From Porphyromonas crevioricanis (GTDB taxonomy: Bacteria; Bacteroidota; Bacteroidia; Bacteroidales; Porphyromonadaceae): 64,000 bases of DNA. The notes under the pieces were generated by a model, which did no database searches, had not been told where the DNA came from, and was given only the letters and a program-made list of their open reading frames with translations. Both the position numbers and the translations under genes were made by a program. Location: assembly GCF_900167225.1 (NCBI RefSeq), contig NZ_FUXH01000004.1:87437-151436 (forward strand), written 5' to 3'. Below are positions 51,763 through 61,171 of the stretch, piece by piece; position 1 is the first letter of the stretch, and each line of letters starts with the position of its first letter.

Positions 51763-53361
51763 ATGAAGAATCGTATAATAGGCATATTGGTGGTCTTGCT
51801 CATGACGGCATTCGTTTTGCTGTTCGTTGTGCAGGTGCTTTATATCCGCAAGGTTTACGAGGCCAAGGATGAGCAATTCAATCGTCTGGCTAAGGTGGCC
51901 TTGAGCCGGGTCTCAGCCAAATTAGAGCTGGACGAGATGCGGGTATGCTTGTACGAAAATCTAATGAGCGACAGTACGGACTTTGCCTCTACATTGGAAG
52001 CTCCAACGGGGCTCCCGCAGTCTCACCCTCACAATATATCAGCCTCCAGACGAATATTCAATGAGGATATTTTTGCCGGCATCTGGGGACACTCTGCAGA
52101 TAGTCTACCGGTAGAATGGCTTGTCGCTTCCCAAAAAGCCAAGGGAAACACCCCCAGCCAATTAGGGACAACACACAAATCGACCAATACAGCCACGAGA
52201 CTGCAGATGTCCCAGTTGGGAAGATATTTGCACAAACGAGAGCTGCTCAATGAGGTGATACTGCGTACCCTCATTGAGAGTGAATTCAAATCAACTAAGC
52301 AGCGGATCAAGGTAAATAGACTTACAGAAACAATCCGCTATGAGCTGGATGAAGTTGGCCTAAAAACGGCTTTTCTATACAAGCTCTACAATGCAAAGGG
52401 GGGACTGGAATACTTTGAGACCCTTCCTCAATACAAGAATGTAAAGCCCGACAAAAACAATACCATACGGCAGTACCTCTTTTTATGCGAAAACGATTCT
52501 CCATCCGAGGCTGCTTATGTGGATGTTATCTTCCCGGAGAAACAGACCTACGAAGAGACGGTATGTGGCTTTGCTATCCCCGTTGGGATTTCGGCTCTGG
52601 TGCTTCTTGTACTGACCACATGGACTGTATACATACTGTATAAGAAGCAAGTATTTGCTCAGACCAAGACAGACTTTATCAATAATATGACACACGAGTT
52701 AAAGACTCCAGTAAGCTCTATCAGCTTGGCTAGCCAAATGATGAGAGACGAAGCTATTACCTCCAATCCGCAGACCATGTCTCGGCTGTTGGGTGTCATA
52801 TCCAGTGAAACACAGCGACTCTCGATGCTGATAGAGAAGGTATTGCAATTCTCTCTCTTTGAAGACAAACGTATAAAGCTCAAGATGCAGGAAGTGGATG
52901 CTAATGAGATCATCCTTGGTGTGGCCGAGGTCTATTCTTTCAAAGCTCAGCAAACAGGAGGGAATTTGGATCTTGATTTGGAAGCCGAAGACACATGGAT
53001 ACTTGCCGATGAAATGCATTTGACAAATGCAATCTTTAATCTTCTGGAAAACGCAGTGAAGTACAGACAACCCGATAGGAAACTGATGTTGGCAATCCAT
53101 TCTCGCAATGTCGGGAAGAAGATAGAAATCGTGGTGCAAGACAATGGTATCGGTATTCCTCCGGAAAGCCAGAACAAGATATTCAAACGTTTCTATCGTG
53201 TACATACTGGAAACAGACATGATGTAAAAGGGTTTGGCCTTGGTTTGGCCTATGTACACATGGTATTGCAGGAGATGGGAGGATCCATCCGAGCTGAAAG
53301 TAAAGTAGGTGAAGGAACAAAAATGATAATAACGCTACCGAATATTAAACAAAACACATGA
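51763..53361 (+). CDS. rprX: sensor histidine kinase, RprX type
   Basis: A 532-residue membrane histidine kinase. Span 1 is near 5-27, a periplasmic sensor of about 240 residues follows, and span 2 is near 270-292. The HisKA box has H311 in NNMTHELKTPVSS; HATPase motifs are NAIFNLLENAVKYRQ (N box), VQDNGIGIPPES (G1), IFKRFYRVH (F) and GFGLGLAYVHMVLQEMGG (G2). All catalytic parts are present. The response regulator follows 57 bases later. By gene order it matches Bacteroides RprX; P. gingivalis RprY has been described as an orphan regulator, as I recall. Confidence 0.88.
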   Translation: MKNRIIGILVVLLMTAFVLLFVVQVLYIRKVYEAKDEQFNRLAKVALSRVSAKLELDEMRVCLYENLMSDSTDFASTLEAPTGLPQSHPHNISASRRIFNEDIFAGIWGHSADSLPVEWLVASQKAKGNTPSQLGTTHKSTNTATRLQMSQLGRYLHKRELLNEVILRTLIESEFKSTKQRIKVNRLTETIRYELDEVGLKTAFLYKLYNAKGGLEYFETLPQYKNVKPDKNNTIRQYLFLCENDSPSEAAYVDVIFPEKQTYEETVCGFAIPVGISALVLLVLTTWTVYILYKKQVFAQTKTDFINNMTHELKTPVSSISLASQMMRDEAITSNPQTMSRLLGVISSETQRLSMLIEKVLQFSLFEDKRIKLKMQEVDANEIILGVAEVYSFKAQQTGGNLDLDLEAEDTWILADEMHLTNAIFNLLENAVKYRQPDRKLMLAIHSRNVGKKIEIVVQDNGIGIPPESQNKIFKRFYRVHTGNRHDVKGFGLGLAYVHMVLQEMGGSIRAESKVGEGTKMIITLPNIKQNT

Positions 53362-53418
53362 TAAATCTGTTTTCCTCAAAATAGGAGTAATGAACGTGTA
53401 AATAAAACAAATTGGAAT

Positions 53419-54159
53419 ATGGAAGAACAAATGAAAATCTTCTTTTGTGAAGACGATGAGAGTTTGGGACTTTTGCTGAAAGAGTTCTTTATATCGAAAG
53501 GCTTTGATGTAGACCTCTTTACGGATGGTGAGTTGGGGATAGAGGGTTTCCCAAAATCGAAATACGACCTCTGTATATTGGACATCATGATGCCTAAGAA
53601 AGATGGGTTTGAAGTCGCAGAGTATATCCGTAGTGTAAATATGGATATCCCTATTGTGTTCCTCTCAGCCAGAGATGTTCCCAAAGACAGACTCAAAGGC
53701 TTCCAGGTCGGAGCTGATGACTACCTGACTAAACCTTTCTCAATGGAAGAACTTTTGCTCCGTATCGAGGCTATCATGAGACGCATCAATGGCCGTAAGG
53801 CTAAAGCAATGCCTTTCTATCAGATTGGGAAGTATCACTTCGATACGCTCAACCAGACCCTCGAAATAGGTGGCAAAGTTACGAAGCTGACAACCAAAGA
53901 GTCTGAGCTGCTGAACCTCTTGTGTATGTATGTAAACAACACGCTGGAAAGAGACTTCGCTCTCAGAACAGTATGGCATGCCGGTAAGACAGATATCGAC
54001 AGTGATGATTACAAACGCAGAAGCATTGATGTCTATGTAACGAAGTTGCGTAAACTGCTCAAGGACGACCCTTCGATCACGATCCGCAACGTGCATGGGA
54101 AAGGATATCGTCTTGTAACCCCGATAAACGACATAGAGGAAAATACTCGCAAATTGTAA
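53419..54159 (+). CDS. rprY: OmpR-type response regulator RprY
   Basis: A 246-residue regulator. Receiver domain: acidic pocket CEDDES near 10-15, phosphoacceptor Asp55 (LCILDIMMPK), and YLTKPFS with the conserved Lys. The C-terminal winged helix (about 140-235) has LTTKESELLNLLCMYVNNTLERDFALRTVW and RSIDVYVTKLRKLLKDDPSITIRNVHGKGYRLV. A start at the second Met (53431) is also possible. The protein is very like the Porphyromonas/Bacteroides RprY group, tied to oxidative stress and redox control in P. gingivalis. A terminator separates it from rnr. Confidence 0.92.
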   Translation: MEEQMKIFFCEDDESLGLLLKEFFISKGFDVDLFTDGELGIEGFPKSKYDLCILDIMMPKKDGFEVAEYIRSVNMDIPIVFLSARDVPKDRLKGFQVGADDYLTKPFSMEELLLRIEAIMRRINGRKAKAMPFYQIGKYHFDTLNQTLEIGGKVTKLTTKESELLNLLCMYVNNTLERDFALRTVWHAGKTDIDSDDYKRRSIDVYVTKLRKLLKDDPSITIRNVHGKGYRLVTPINDIEENTRKL

Positions 54160-54253
54160 GTCCTTATAAGCAGACGTGTTGGCACAAAGAACGATTGTCT
54201 TCTGTGCTGTGTGCATCGATGCTGTCGAGCACATGTCGTCTTGCCCCTCTTCG

Positions 54254-54317
54254 GGGAGCCTCATACGACCGCAACTGTGGATTGATGGCGGTGCGCAAGA
54301 GGCTCCCTTGTTTTTTT
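54254..54317 (+). terminator. intrinsic terminator after rprY
   Basis: GGGAGCCTC (54254-54262) pairs with GAGGCTCCC (54299-54307), with an inner ACCGC/GCGGT stem, followed by TTGTTTTTTT. Confidence 0.88.
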
Positions 54318-54348
54318 ACTCTCTTAATAGACTGAGTGTGTACAACGA

Positions 54349-56556
54349 ATGAATAGAAAGAATAGGAAAAAAGTAACCCCTGCAAGGAAAAGACTACGGG
54401 AAAAAGTGGCTGGCAAACAGCACAAAAGAATAACCGGCTTCAACAGGGAAGAGCTGGAGAAGACCGTGTTTGCGTTTCTGTCAGCAAATCCCGGACAGGT
54501 ATTCAACTACAAGCAGGTAAGCCATCGCATAGGAGTGGAATATCCGCCCATAAGGCAGCAGATTTACAGCATCATGGAAGAAATGGCTATCGACCATGTC
54601 CTTGTACGTGTAGATCGAGGTCGGTACAAATACAACGCTACCAATCGAACCATAGAAGGAATTTTTGAGCGACGTATAAACGGACGAAACATTTTGTTGC
54701 CCATAGCCGATGACATCCCTTCTGTTGTGATTGCAGATCAGAATGCACTCCATGCCATCAATGGCGACCGTGTGAGAGTGCAATTGTTTGCTAAACGACG
54801 AGACAAAGATCTGGAAGGACAGGTGATAGAGATAATAGAGAGAAAAACCTATTCTTTCGTCGGAACTGTTGAGATAATGAGAGACATTGCCTTTGTAGCA
54901 ACCGAAGATCGCAGAGTTGGTTATGACATCTTTATACCCAAGTCTAAACTTTCGGGAGCAAAGGCCGGGGATAAAGTAATAGCTCGTATATCGGACTGGC
55001 CAATGCATGCCAAAAATCCGGTAGGAGAAATAATAAGCGTTTTGGGCCCTTCGGGAGACAACGAAACAGAAATGCACGCAATCCTTGCCCAATTCTCTCT
55101 CCCCTACTCTTACCCTCAAAATGTAGAAAAAGCTGCCGAAAAGCTCTCCGAAAATCTTTCTGCAGAAGAGGTTGCTCAACGGGAAGATTTCAGAGAGACA
55201 CTCACTCTCACGATAGACCCTGCGGATGCAAAAGACTTCGATGATGCCATTTCATTTACACAACTGGAGGACGGCAAATACCAAATTGGTGTACATATCG
55301 CAGACGTCTCCTACTTTGTTACGCCAAAAAGTGTAATAGATAGAGAAGCATATGAGAGGGCGACAAGTATTTACTTGGTAGATCGCACTATCCCAATGCT
55401 GCCGGAGAAACTCTGCAACGACCTGTGTTCCCTCAAACCCGACTGCGACAGACCTGCCTACAGTTGTGTCTTTGAGATGAATGAAGATGGGCAAGTAATG
55501 GACTATCGTATTGTTCGGACACTGATCCGAAGCCGGAGGAGATTTACTTATGAAGAAGCTCAAGAGATCATTGATGGGAATGAAGGAGACTGCAAAGAGG
55601 CAATCCTCAAACTCAATGAATTGGCTGGCAAACTACGGAAACAGCGTTTTGATAAAGGTGCTATCGCTTTCGAGTCCGAAGAAGTCAGATTCCAATTGGA
55701 TGAGCGAGGAAAGCCTATCGGGGTTTATGTGAAAGAAAACAAAGAAGCCAATTGGTTGATAGAAGAGTTTATGCTTTTGGCCAATCGAACTGTAGCCACT
55801 CACATCTCTCAAATGAAAAAGGCTTCCACGCAAAGCAAAGGAAAAACATTCGTCTATCGAATACACGAACAACCCGATCCCGAAAAGCTGGACAACCTCA
55901 GCTCTTTCATCTATCGATTGGGATACCGCTTCAAGTTTAGGGGAAAAGGAGATAATGTCTCACAAGACATCAATAGACTTTTGTCGGATATACATGGCAA
56001 ACCGGAAGAGTCACTTATCTCGACTATTGCTATCCGTACTATGGCAAAAGCCCGCTATAGCACGGACAATGTAGGGCACTATGGTTTGGCTTTTGAAAAC
56101 TATACCCACTTCACTTCGCCAATACGTCGCTACCCCGACCTGATGGTACATCGCATGCTTACTCACTATTTGCAGGGAGGACGTTCGTTGGATAAGACGA
56201 AATATGAGGAGGATTGTGTACATTGCTCAGAGATGGAGCAAATTGCAGCTCAAGCTGAACGAGAATCTATCAAGTATAAACAGGTAGAGTATATGCAAAG
56301 CAGGTTGGGACAAGTGTTTGATGGGGTTATATCCAGTGTCGCCGAGTGGGGTGTGTACGTGGAGTTGAACGAATCCAAATGCGAAGGTCTGGTACCAATG
56401 CGTTCGTTGGACGACGATTTTTACGAATATGATGAGGCTAACTATTGTCTCATTGGTAGACGAGGCAAAAAACGTTATGCACTAGGGGATCCTCTTAGTG
56501 TGCGTATCGCTTCTGCCAACCTCGAACGCAGGCAACTGGATTTTGAATTGGTTTAG
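54349..56556 (+). CDS. rnr: ribonuclease R
   Basis: A 735-residue 3'-to-5' exoribonuclease of the RNB family that degrades structured RNA. Basic N-terminus and winged helix (about 1-90), two cold-shock-type domains (about 90-260), the RNB core with the catalytic metal-binding DPADAKDFDDAIS near 287-299 and FTSPIRRYPDLMVHRML near 585-601, and a C-terminal S1 domain (FDGVISSVAEWGVYVELNESKCEGLVPMRSL). Length is normal. Between the rprY terminator and the SDR gene. Confidence 0.96.
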   Translation: MNRKNRKKVTPARKRLREKVAGKQHKRITGFNREELEKTVFAFLSANPGQVFNYKQVSHRIGVEYPPIRQQIYSIMEEMAIDHVLVRVDRGRYKYNATNRTIEGIFERRINGRNILLPIADDIPSVVIADQNALHAINGDRVRVQLFAKRRDKDLEGQVIEIIERKTYSFVGTVEIMRDIAFVATEDRRVGYDIFIPKSKLSGAKAGDKVIARISDWPMHAKNPVGEIISVLGPSGDNETEMHAILAQFSLPYSYPQNVEKAAEKLSENLSAEEVAQREDFRETLTLTIDPADAKDFDDAISFTQLEDGKYQIGVHIADVSYFVTPKSVIDREAYERATSIYLVDRTIPMLPEKLCNDLCSLKPDCDRPAYSCVFEMNEDGQVMDYRIVRTLIRSRRRFTYEEAQEIIDGNEGDCKEAILKLNELAGKLRKQRFDKGAIAFESEEVRFQLDERGKPIGVYVKENKEANWLIEEFMLLANRTVATHISQMKKASTQSKGKTFVYRIHEQPDPEKLDNLSSFIYRLGYRFKFRGKGDNVSQDINRLLSDIHGKPEESLISTIAIRTMAKARYSTDNVGHYGLAFENYTHFTSPIRRYPDLMVHRMLTHYLQGGRSLDKTKYEEDCVHCSEMEQIAAQAERESIKYKQVEYMQSRLGQVFDGVISSVAEWGVYVELNESKCEGLVPMRSLDDDFYEYDEANYCLIGRRGKKRYALGDPLSVRIASANLERRQLDFELV

Positions 56557-56634
56557 CACGACAATAGACACCTCTCCCCCTCCCCTCGTTACTGCCGTAT
56601 CAAGTTTTTTCAAACAACAAAAACATCAACAACA

Positions 56635-57669
56635 ATGGGAACTATGAACAATACCTCAAAGATCAGAGTCTTGCTCGTTGGAGCCACAAATCCTCTGGGG
56701 AAAGAGATTTTATCAGGCTTGATGAGCCAAAAGGAACAATTTGAGATAAGCGTTTTCGATCGTAAGACATCAGCCAATATGACTTTCTTGGAGAAACACA
56801 AAGGAACCATCACCGTTTACTATGGTGATATTCTGGACGAAGAAGCTCTCCGGGAGGCTTGCGCCGGACAGGACTTTGTGATACACAACAACAGTCTCCC
56901 CAGGGAGCAAGCCTCCAAAAGTCTCAAACAGGCAGAAGCTATCAATGTGCTGGGAACACACAACTTGGTAGAAACACTGGAGCAGTACAGCCCCACGGCT
57001 TTGCTACTATACATTTCTACCATGGGAGTTTATGGAGACCGTCTCAAGTCTCCTATGATCAGTGCTCAAGATATACCTGGACCTGTTTTAGGGGATTATG
57101 ATGCTATCACCAAAATGCAAGCAGAGAAAATAGTCAGAGAAGCTTCTCTGGATTGGATCATATATCGTCCCGGTTACATTTTGTACACACAAGGTATCAA
57201 ACTAAGCCCTGAAATATTCAAGACTCCGCTATCCACGCGCATGGAGCTGATACATGCACAAGACTTGAGCACAGCCGTAATCAAGTCATACGAGCAACGT
57301 AACAGGCTATGGGGACATATCTACAATGTAGGAGGTGGAGAGGCTTGCCGAATTACATACGAACAACTTATAAAACGCTTCCTCTCTGAGCTGCATATTG
57401 ATTTCAAGGATATTCCTGACCATAGCTTTGCTACTCGCAATGGTAGCGGAGGATATTTCGCTGATAGCAACTCATTGAATGATCAGATCGGATTTCGGAC
57501 ATACTCGATTGACCGTTACTTCGAGGAATTGGGTAAATCTAAAGGCCTACTCAAACGAGTAAGCTCCGCTTTGTTTGGTTCTGTCCGAGGGAAGTCGCTG
57601 TTTGCCCAGTCTGAACCTCTCAAAGCCCACAAGTCTGGAGATCCGATAAGGAGCAAATATTTCTTTTAG
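56635..57669 (+). CDS. atypical extended SDR (NAD-dependent epimerase-like) protein
   Basis: A 344-residue Rossmann-fold protein of the epimerase/dehydratase type. The nucleotide motif is VGATNPLG (residues 15-22), a relaxed form of GxxGxxG. DVVI-type segments, LLLYISTMGVYGD (124-136) and IIYRPGYILY are conserved. The active-site Tyr155 and Lys160 are five apart (YDAITK) instead of the usual YxxxK spacing, so catalysis may differ or be lost. The gene is in a plus-strand series of rnr, this gene and the methyltransferase-like gene, with no visible pathway context. Function unknown. Confidence 0.72.
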   Translation: MGTMNNTSKIRVLLVGATNPLGKEILSGLMSQKEQFEISVFDRKTSANMTFLEKHKGTITVYYGDILDEEALREACAGQDFVIHNNSLPREQASKSLKQAEAINVLGTHNLVETLEQYSPTALLLYISTMGVYGDRLKSPMISAQDIPGPVLGDYDAITKMQAEKIVREASLDWIIYRPGYILYTQGIKLSPEIFKTPLSTRMELIHAQDLSTAVIKSYEQRNRLWGHIYNVGGGEACRITYEQLIKRFLSELHIDFKDIPDHSFATRNGSGGYFADSNSLNDQIGFRTYSIDRYFEELGKSKGLLKRVSSALFGSVRGKSLFAQSEPLKAHKSGDPIRSKYFF

Positions 57670-57687
57670 TCGTCGTTCAGAAAGACT

Positions 57688-58299
57688 ATGCTGACAAAAA
57701 CCGCCGTCAAACTGTTTCTGCGGAGATCGTTTCGTTTTATCTTCCATCGCAGAGGGTACGGTATACACTCTCCCTTTGTGTTCCGATTTATTACTCGTCT
57801 GGTGGAAGAGCGAACTCCATACTATACTTTCCCAAGCCTTCGTGCCGAATATGCCAATACACCGACCAATTGGAGTTTCAGGGAATTGGAATTGATTTTC
57901 AGAATTGTGGATCAAATGCACATTCGGAGCTGTCTTTTATTGGCAAAAGACCCTTCTCTAGTGGAAAAGTATGTAAGAGCGGCAAGCAGCAAAATTGAAT
58001 TGGAACAGGTGCAACATTTGGACAACAGCATAGAGAAAAAGCCTTCTTCCGGATTCTTTGATCTGATTGTACTCGAGGACTTGAACCTTGCTTCAGACCA
58101 AGCAAGCATTTGTGACTCACTATTATCGAAATCAGATGAACAAATGCTTGTTATCAACCTAAGATCCGAGAGTTGTTTCTCTCTCTGGGGACATCTGTTG
58201 GAGTCTCCGGATATATCTGTTTCGATTGATTTGGGACGGATTGGCATGGCCTTTACTCACAGCAGATTGCACAAAAGGCATTACAATGCTTTCATATAA
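57688..58299 (+). CDS. methyltransferase-like protein, possibly inactive
   Basis: A 203-residue protein. The N-terminal GYGIHSPFVFRFITRLVEE (about 23-41) and the ending DLGRIGMAFTHSRLHKRHYNAF are hallmarks of a Bacteroidota family annotated as class I SAM-dependent methyltransferase. The usual SAM-binding ExGxxxG is not seen; its place near residue 85-100 reads SCLLLAKDPSLVEKYV, so the enzyme may be degenerate. It starts 18 bases after the SDR gene and 29 bases before the adenosyltransferase gene, probably one transcript. Function is unknown. Confidence 0.6.
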   Translation: MLTKTAVKLFLRRSFRFIFHRRGYGIHSPFVFRFITRLVEERTPYYTFPSLRAEYANTPTNWSFRELELIFRIVDQMHIRSCLLLAKDPSLVEKYVRAASSKIELEQVQHLDNSIEKKPSSGFFDLIVLEDLNLASDQASICDSLLSKSDEQMLVINLRSESCFSLWGHLLESPDISVSIDLGRIGMAFTHSRLHKRHYNAFI

Positions 58300-58328
58300 A
58301 GAGGACTTTATTCACAAATAAATTTATC

Positions 58329-58895
58329 ATGACAAAAAGCAGAATATACACCGGTGGAGGAGACAAAGGAACCACCAGTCTGGTAGGAGGCGAACGCGTC
58401 CCCAAATTTGATACTCGGCTGGAAGCCTATGGGACTATAGACGAGCTTAATTCTTTCATCGGACTACTAATAGCGGAGGAGTTGCTTCCCGAAGACTATG
58501 AATTTCTCTCTTGGATTCAGCACAAACTGTTTACCATCGGTTCATATTTGGCAACGAATCAAGATACTACAAGCTTGATGGTAGAGAGTTATGTATTTCC
58601 GAAAACAATAGAGCGAATCGAAAAAGAAATTGACCGTCTTGATGGCGCTATGCCTCGGATGACAGCTTTCATTCTACCGGCTGGGGGGCGGCAGGGAGCT
58701 CTGGCCCATGTATGTCGTACCGTTTGCCGACGGGCAGAACGGCATATATACAGATTGATTTCGGAAGGGGCCAAAGTGGAAGATGCCATACTCAAGTTCG
58801 TTAATCGTTTGAGTGATTATTTCTTTGCTTTGGCCAGAAAGGAAGGCTATCGTATTTGTGGTAGAGAAACAACCTGGGATAAGACCGTTCTCTGA
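58329..58895 (+). CDS. cob(I)alamin adenosyltransferase, PduO type
   Basis: Adds the 5-deoxyadenosyl group of ATP to cob(I)alamin to form adenosylcobalamin. The 188-residue four-helix bundle has the ATP-binding RIYTGGGDKGTTSLVGGERVPK (residues about 5-26), RLEAYGTIDELNSFIGL near 30-46, and FILPAGGRQGALAHVCRTVCRRAER near 117-141 with the conserved Arg/Glu. Adenosylcobalamin is the coenzyme of lysine 5,6-aminomutase (kamD/kamE at 30-32 kb), so the two loci are probably linked in function though 26 kb apart. A bidirectional terminator follows. Confidence 0.94.
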   Translation: MTKSRIYTGGGDKGTTSLVGGERVPKFDTRLEAYGTIDELNSFIGLLIAEELLPEDYEFLSWIQHKLFTIGSYLATNQDTTSLMVESYVFPKTIERIEKEIDRLDGAMPRMTAFILPAGGRQGALAHVCRTVCRRAERHIYRLISEGAKVEDAILKFVNRLSDYFFALARKEGYRICGRETTWDKTVL

Positions 58896-58989
58896 CAATT
58901 TCCCTTTTGACTCTCCCTTTTCAGATATATGATTTAGACGAGAAAGCTCGGCCTCACGCAAGGCAAAAAAGGTGCATAGGGAACAAAAA

Positions 58990-59036
58990 CAAACCGCTAT
59001 CAAAGAGTTTTGACTTCTTTGATAGCGGTTTGTTTT
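58990..59036. terminator. bidirectional terminator
   Basis: CAAACCGCTATCAAAG (58990-59005) pairs perfectly with CTTTGATAGCGGTTTG (59017-59032). T-runs follow the stem on both strands (TTTTAT on plus; GTTTTTGTTC on minus), between convergent genes. Confidence 0.95.
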
Positions 59037-59060
59037 ATAAGCAAAGATCCAATAGAAGCT

Positions 59061-60263
59061 TCAAGAAGCTATCGCATCAGTACTTTCTCTTTTCATCCGT
59101 TTAGCCCGTCTTATTCGTCTACGCTTCCTCTTGTCGTTTCGATCTTCTTTGTGAGCATCGATATAACTTGGATCTTTCACCACTAAACGCATATAGAAAG
59201 AATAAATTGTCATGGTGATCGGTAAAGCTATGATCAAGCCAAAAAAGCCCAACAACGTTCCCCAAATAGTGATACAAAGCAGTATCAAAGAAGGACGCAT
59301 CCCCATCTGACGCCCCATAATGTGTGGGACTAGCACGGTATCCTGTATGATCTGTACCAGCATCAGTATACCGAGTGTAATAGCCCAAACGACAAAGAAG
59401 TTCGATCCTGTTTGGGCAGCAGATAGGCCTGCTAGAAAAGTCAAGGGGAGTATGCCCAGAATTTGCATATAGGGGATGAAGTTCAGCATACCGATAAATA
59501 ACCCGATGGTAATACCCAGGGGCAAGCCCATAATGCGATAGCCAATAGCCAACAGTACCCCTACACTCAAAGCCACCATGGCCTGACCTCGAAAGTAGTT
59601 ATTCATATAATAATCTACATCGGATAGAGCCATCGTAGCTGTGCGCCTGATATTGAGAGGGAAAAGCCCGATCAAACCATGTATCAAGGATTCGTAGTCT
59701 ACCAGTATAAAGAAAAAGTAGATCAATCCCATGGTAAAGACTGTAGCCCACGACATTACAGATATAGTACCACTGACAAGTCCACTCAACTGATCCATAA
59801 TCTGTCGCCCTCCCTCGAATATATTCTCGGGACTGATGTCTTGCAGAAATTCTCCTATGTTGGCATTGTTAGTAAGGAGCTTGGCTATATTGTCGGGCAA
59901 AATACCCAATATGGAATCCTCATTAGTGTACTGCTGTATCAATACCCATGTCTTATTGATCTCTTCTCTAATGGTCGGGATGATAGTAAGGACCATAAGG
60001 GTACATATCCCAGCTATCAATAGAAATACAATGATAACAGAGAGAAGTCTATATTTCACCCGAAGCTTGTATTGTATAAAGCGGACCCAAGGCAGGAGGA
60101 TATATGCAAATATCCAAGCCAATCCAAAAGGGATGAGAACCGATTTGAGCCCTGAGAGCAATGCTGCCAAAAAAGAGAGCAACAATAAAAGGAAAACGAT
60201 ACGTGCAGTACGGTCGAACGTGAACTCTCGCCTAAAGAAGCTGGTCATATTAGATTTTTCCAT
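59061..60263 (-). CDS. AI-2E/PerM-family membrane permease
   Basis: A 400-residue protein of the UPF0118 (AI-2E transporter, PerM) family. About eight hydrophobic segments are visible, in the family's two-cluster form: near 20-75 and again 155-180, 220-340. Typical are AIGYRIMGLPLGITIGLFIGMLNFIPYMQILGI and IIQDTVLVPHIMGRQMGMRPSLILL near the C-terminus. The C-terminal tail is strongly basic (KRKRRRIRRAKRMKRE). The family exports diverse small molecules or ions; the substrate here is unknown. It ends beside the bidirectional terminator and follows the DUF3108 gene by five bases. Confidence 0.85.
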   Translation of the reverse strand: MEKSNMTSFFRREFTFDRTARIVFLLLLLSFLAALLSGLKSVLIPFGLAWIFAYILLPWVRFIQYKLRVKYRLLSVIIVFLLIAGICTLMVLTIIPTIREEINKTWVLIQQYTNEDSILGILPDNIAKLLTNNANIGEFLQDISPENIFEGGRQIMDQLSGLVSGTISVMSWATVFTMGLIYFFFILVDYESLIHGLIGLFPLNIRRTATMALSDVDYYMNNYFRGQAMVALSVGVLLAIGYRIMGLPLGITIGLFIGMLNFIPYMQILGILPLTFLAGLSAAQTGSNFFVVWAITLGILMLVQIIQDTVLVPHIMGRQMGMRPSLILLCITIWGTLLGFFGLIIALPITMTIYSFYMRLVVKDPSYIDAHKEDRNDKRKRRRIRRAKRMKRESTDAIAS

Positions 60264-60268
60264 TTTAT

Positions 60269-61114
60269 TTACTCTGCTGCTCTAAAAGGATACTTAAGGC
60301 CGGATGTGGATTTCAATACAGCTACTCCCGCACCTATCTTCAACTGCGATTTCATTTGAATTGGGATACGATTGTCATCATCGCTGATCCATACCTCCAT
60401 AGATTCTTTCTGCTGCTCGAATTTATCTGAGTGAATATCAATTACGAATCTCAATGTCTTATATTTCTTTTTTCTGCTCACCTTGAGCTTTTCCTTCCCT
60501 TTGTAGGTGATCGTTGCTTGTATCACGTCGGCATTGTCTATCACCGTAATGGAGAAACGCTGCCCCTCAGACAATTGGCTATAGTCTACAGAGCGAAGAT
60601 AAACGACCGAGCCGAACAAGTCCACAACAGGATATTTGCTATCAAGAGGAACAATCGTATCATACATTACCCAATCTCTTCTATTCTGATAATACCGATA
60701 TCCCCTGGCTTTATTACCTGCTCCAAAATGAACGGTCATACGTCTGGTGCTTGGCTTCTCCCGTTCAACCAAGTCTTTAATAGAGCGAACAAAAGTGAGA
60801 TCCGGCAAATAAAAAGACTCAACCTGGTCTCGCAAATAATATATATTGTCAAAGAAAGAGGATGTACGTAGACTGATTTTATAGGCATACAATGTGCGTC
60901 CTCTATCCTGAACCTCACGCATCCTCATTTCAGCAGAACCGGCATTCGGGCTAATAAGCCCCCACTGAAACTCCACATTGTACTTGAGTATTTCATCTGG
61001 GTGCATGAGTGCCTTTGGAGATCTATTCGGTTGTGCCTCAGCAGACAAACAAATGGATACTCCAGGAAAAAGGGTCCACAAGCATATCCTAAAAAAAACG
61101 TCGTATAGCTTCAT
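60269..61114 (-). CDS. DUF3108 exported protein
   Basis: A 281-residue protein with a signal peptide (MKLYDVFFRICLWTLFPGVSICLSAEAQ, cleavage near 28). The mature part begins HPDEILKYNVEFQWGLISPNAGSAEM, typical of DUF3108, and is all-beta; it includes RMTVHFGAGNKARGYRYYQNRRDW, DLFGSVVYLRSVDYSQLSEGQ and EVWISDDDNRIPIQMKSQLKIG. Structural relatives fold like periplasmic lipid/LolA-type carriers, but the role is not known. It is directly upstream of the PerM-like gene. Confidence 0.82.
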   Translation of the reverse strand: MKLYDVFFRICLWTLFPGVSICLSAEAQPNRSPKALMHPDEILKYNVEFQWGLISPNAGSAEMRMREVQDRGRTLYAYKISLRTSSFFDNIYYLRDQVESFYLPDLTFVRSIKDLVEREKPSTRRMTVHFGAGNKARGYRYYQNRRDWVMYDTIVPLDSKYPVVDLFGSVVYLRSVDYSQLSEGQRFSITVIDNADVIQATITYKGKEKLKVSRKKKYKTLRFVIDIHSDKFEQQKESMEVWISDDDNRIPIQMKSQLKIGAGVAVLKSTSGLKYPFRAAE

Positions 61115-61171
61115 TGAAAATAATAATTGTTGAATATCTCTATCTCATAAAAACACCCAAAGAGTGCATGG

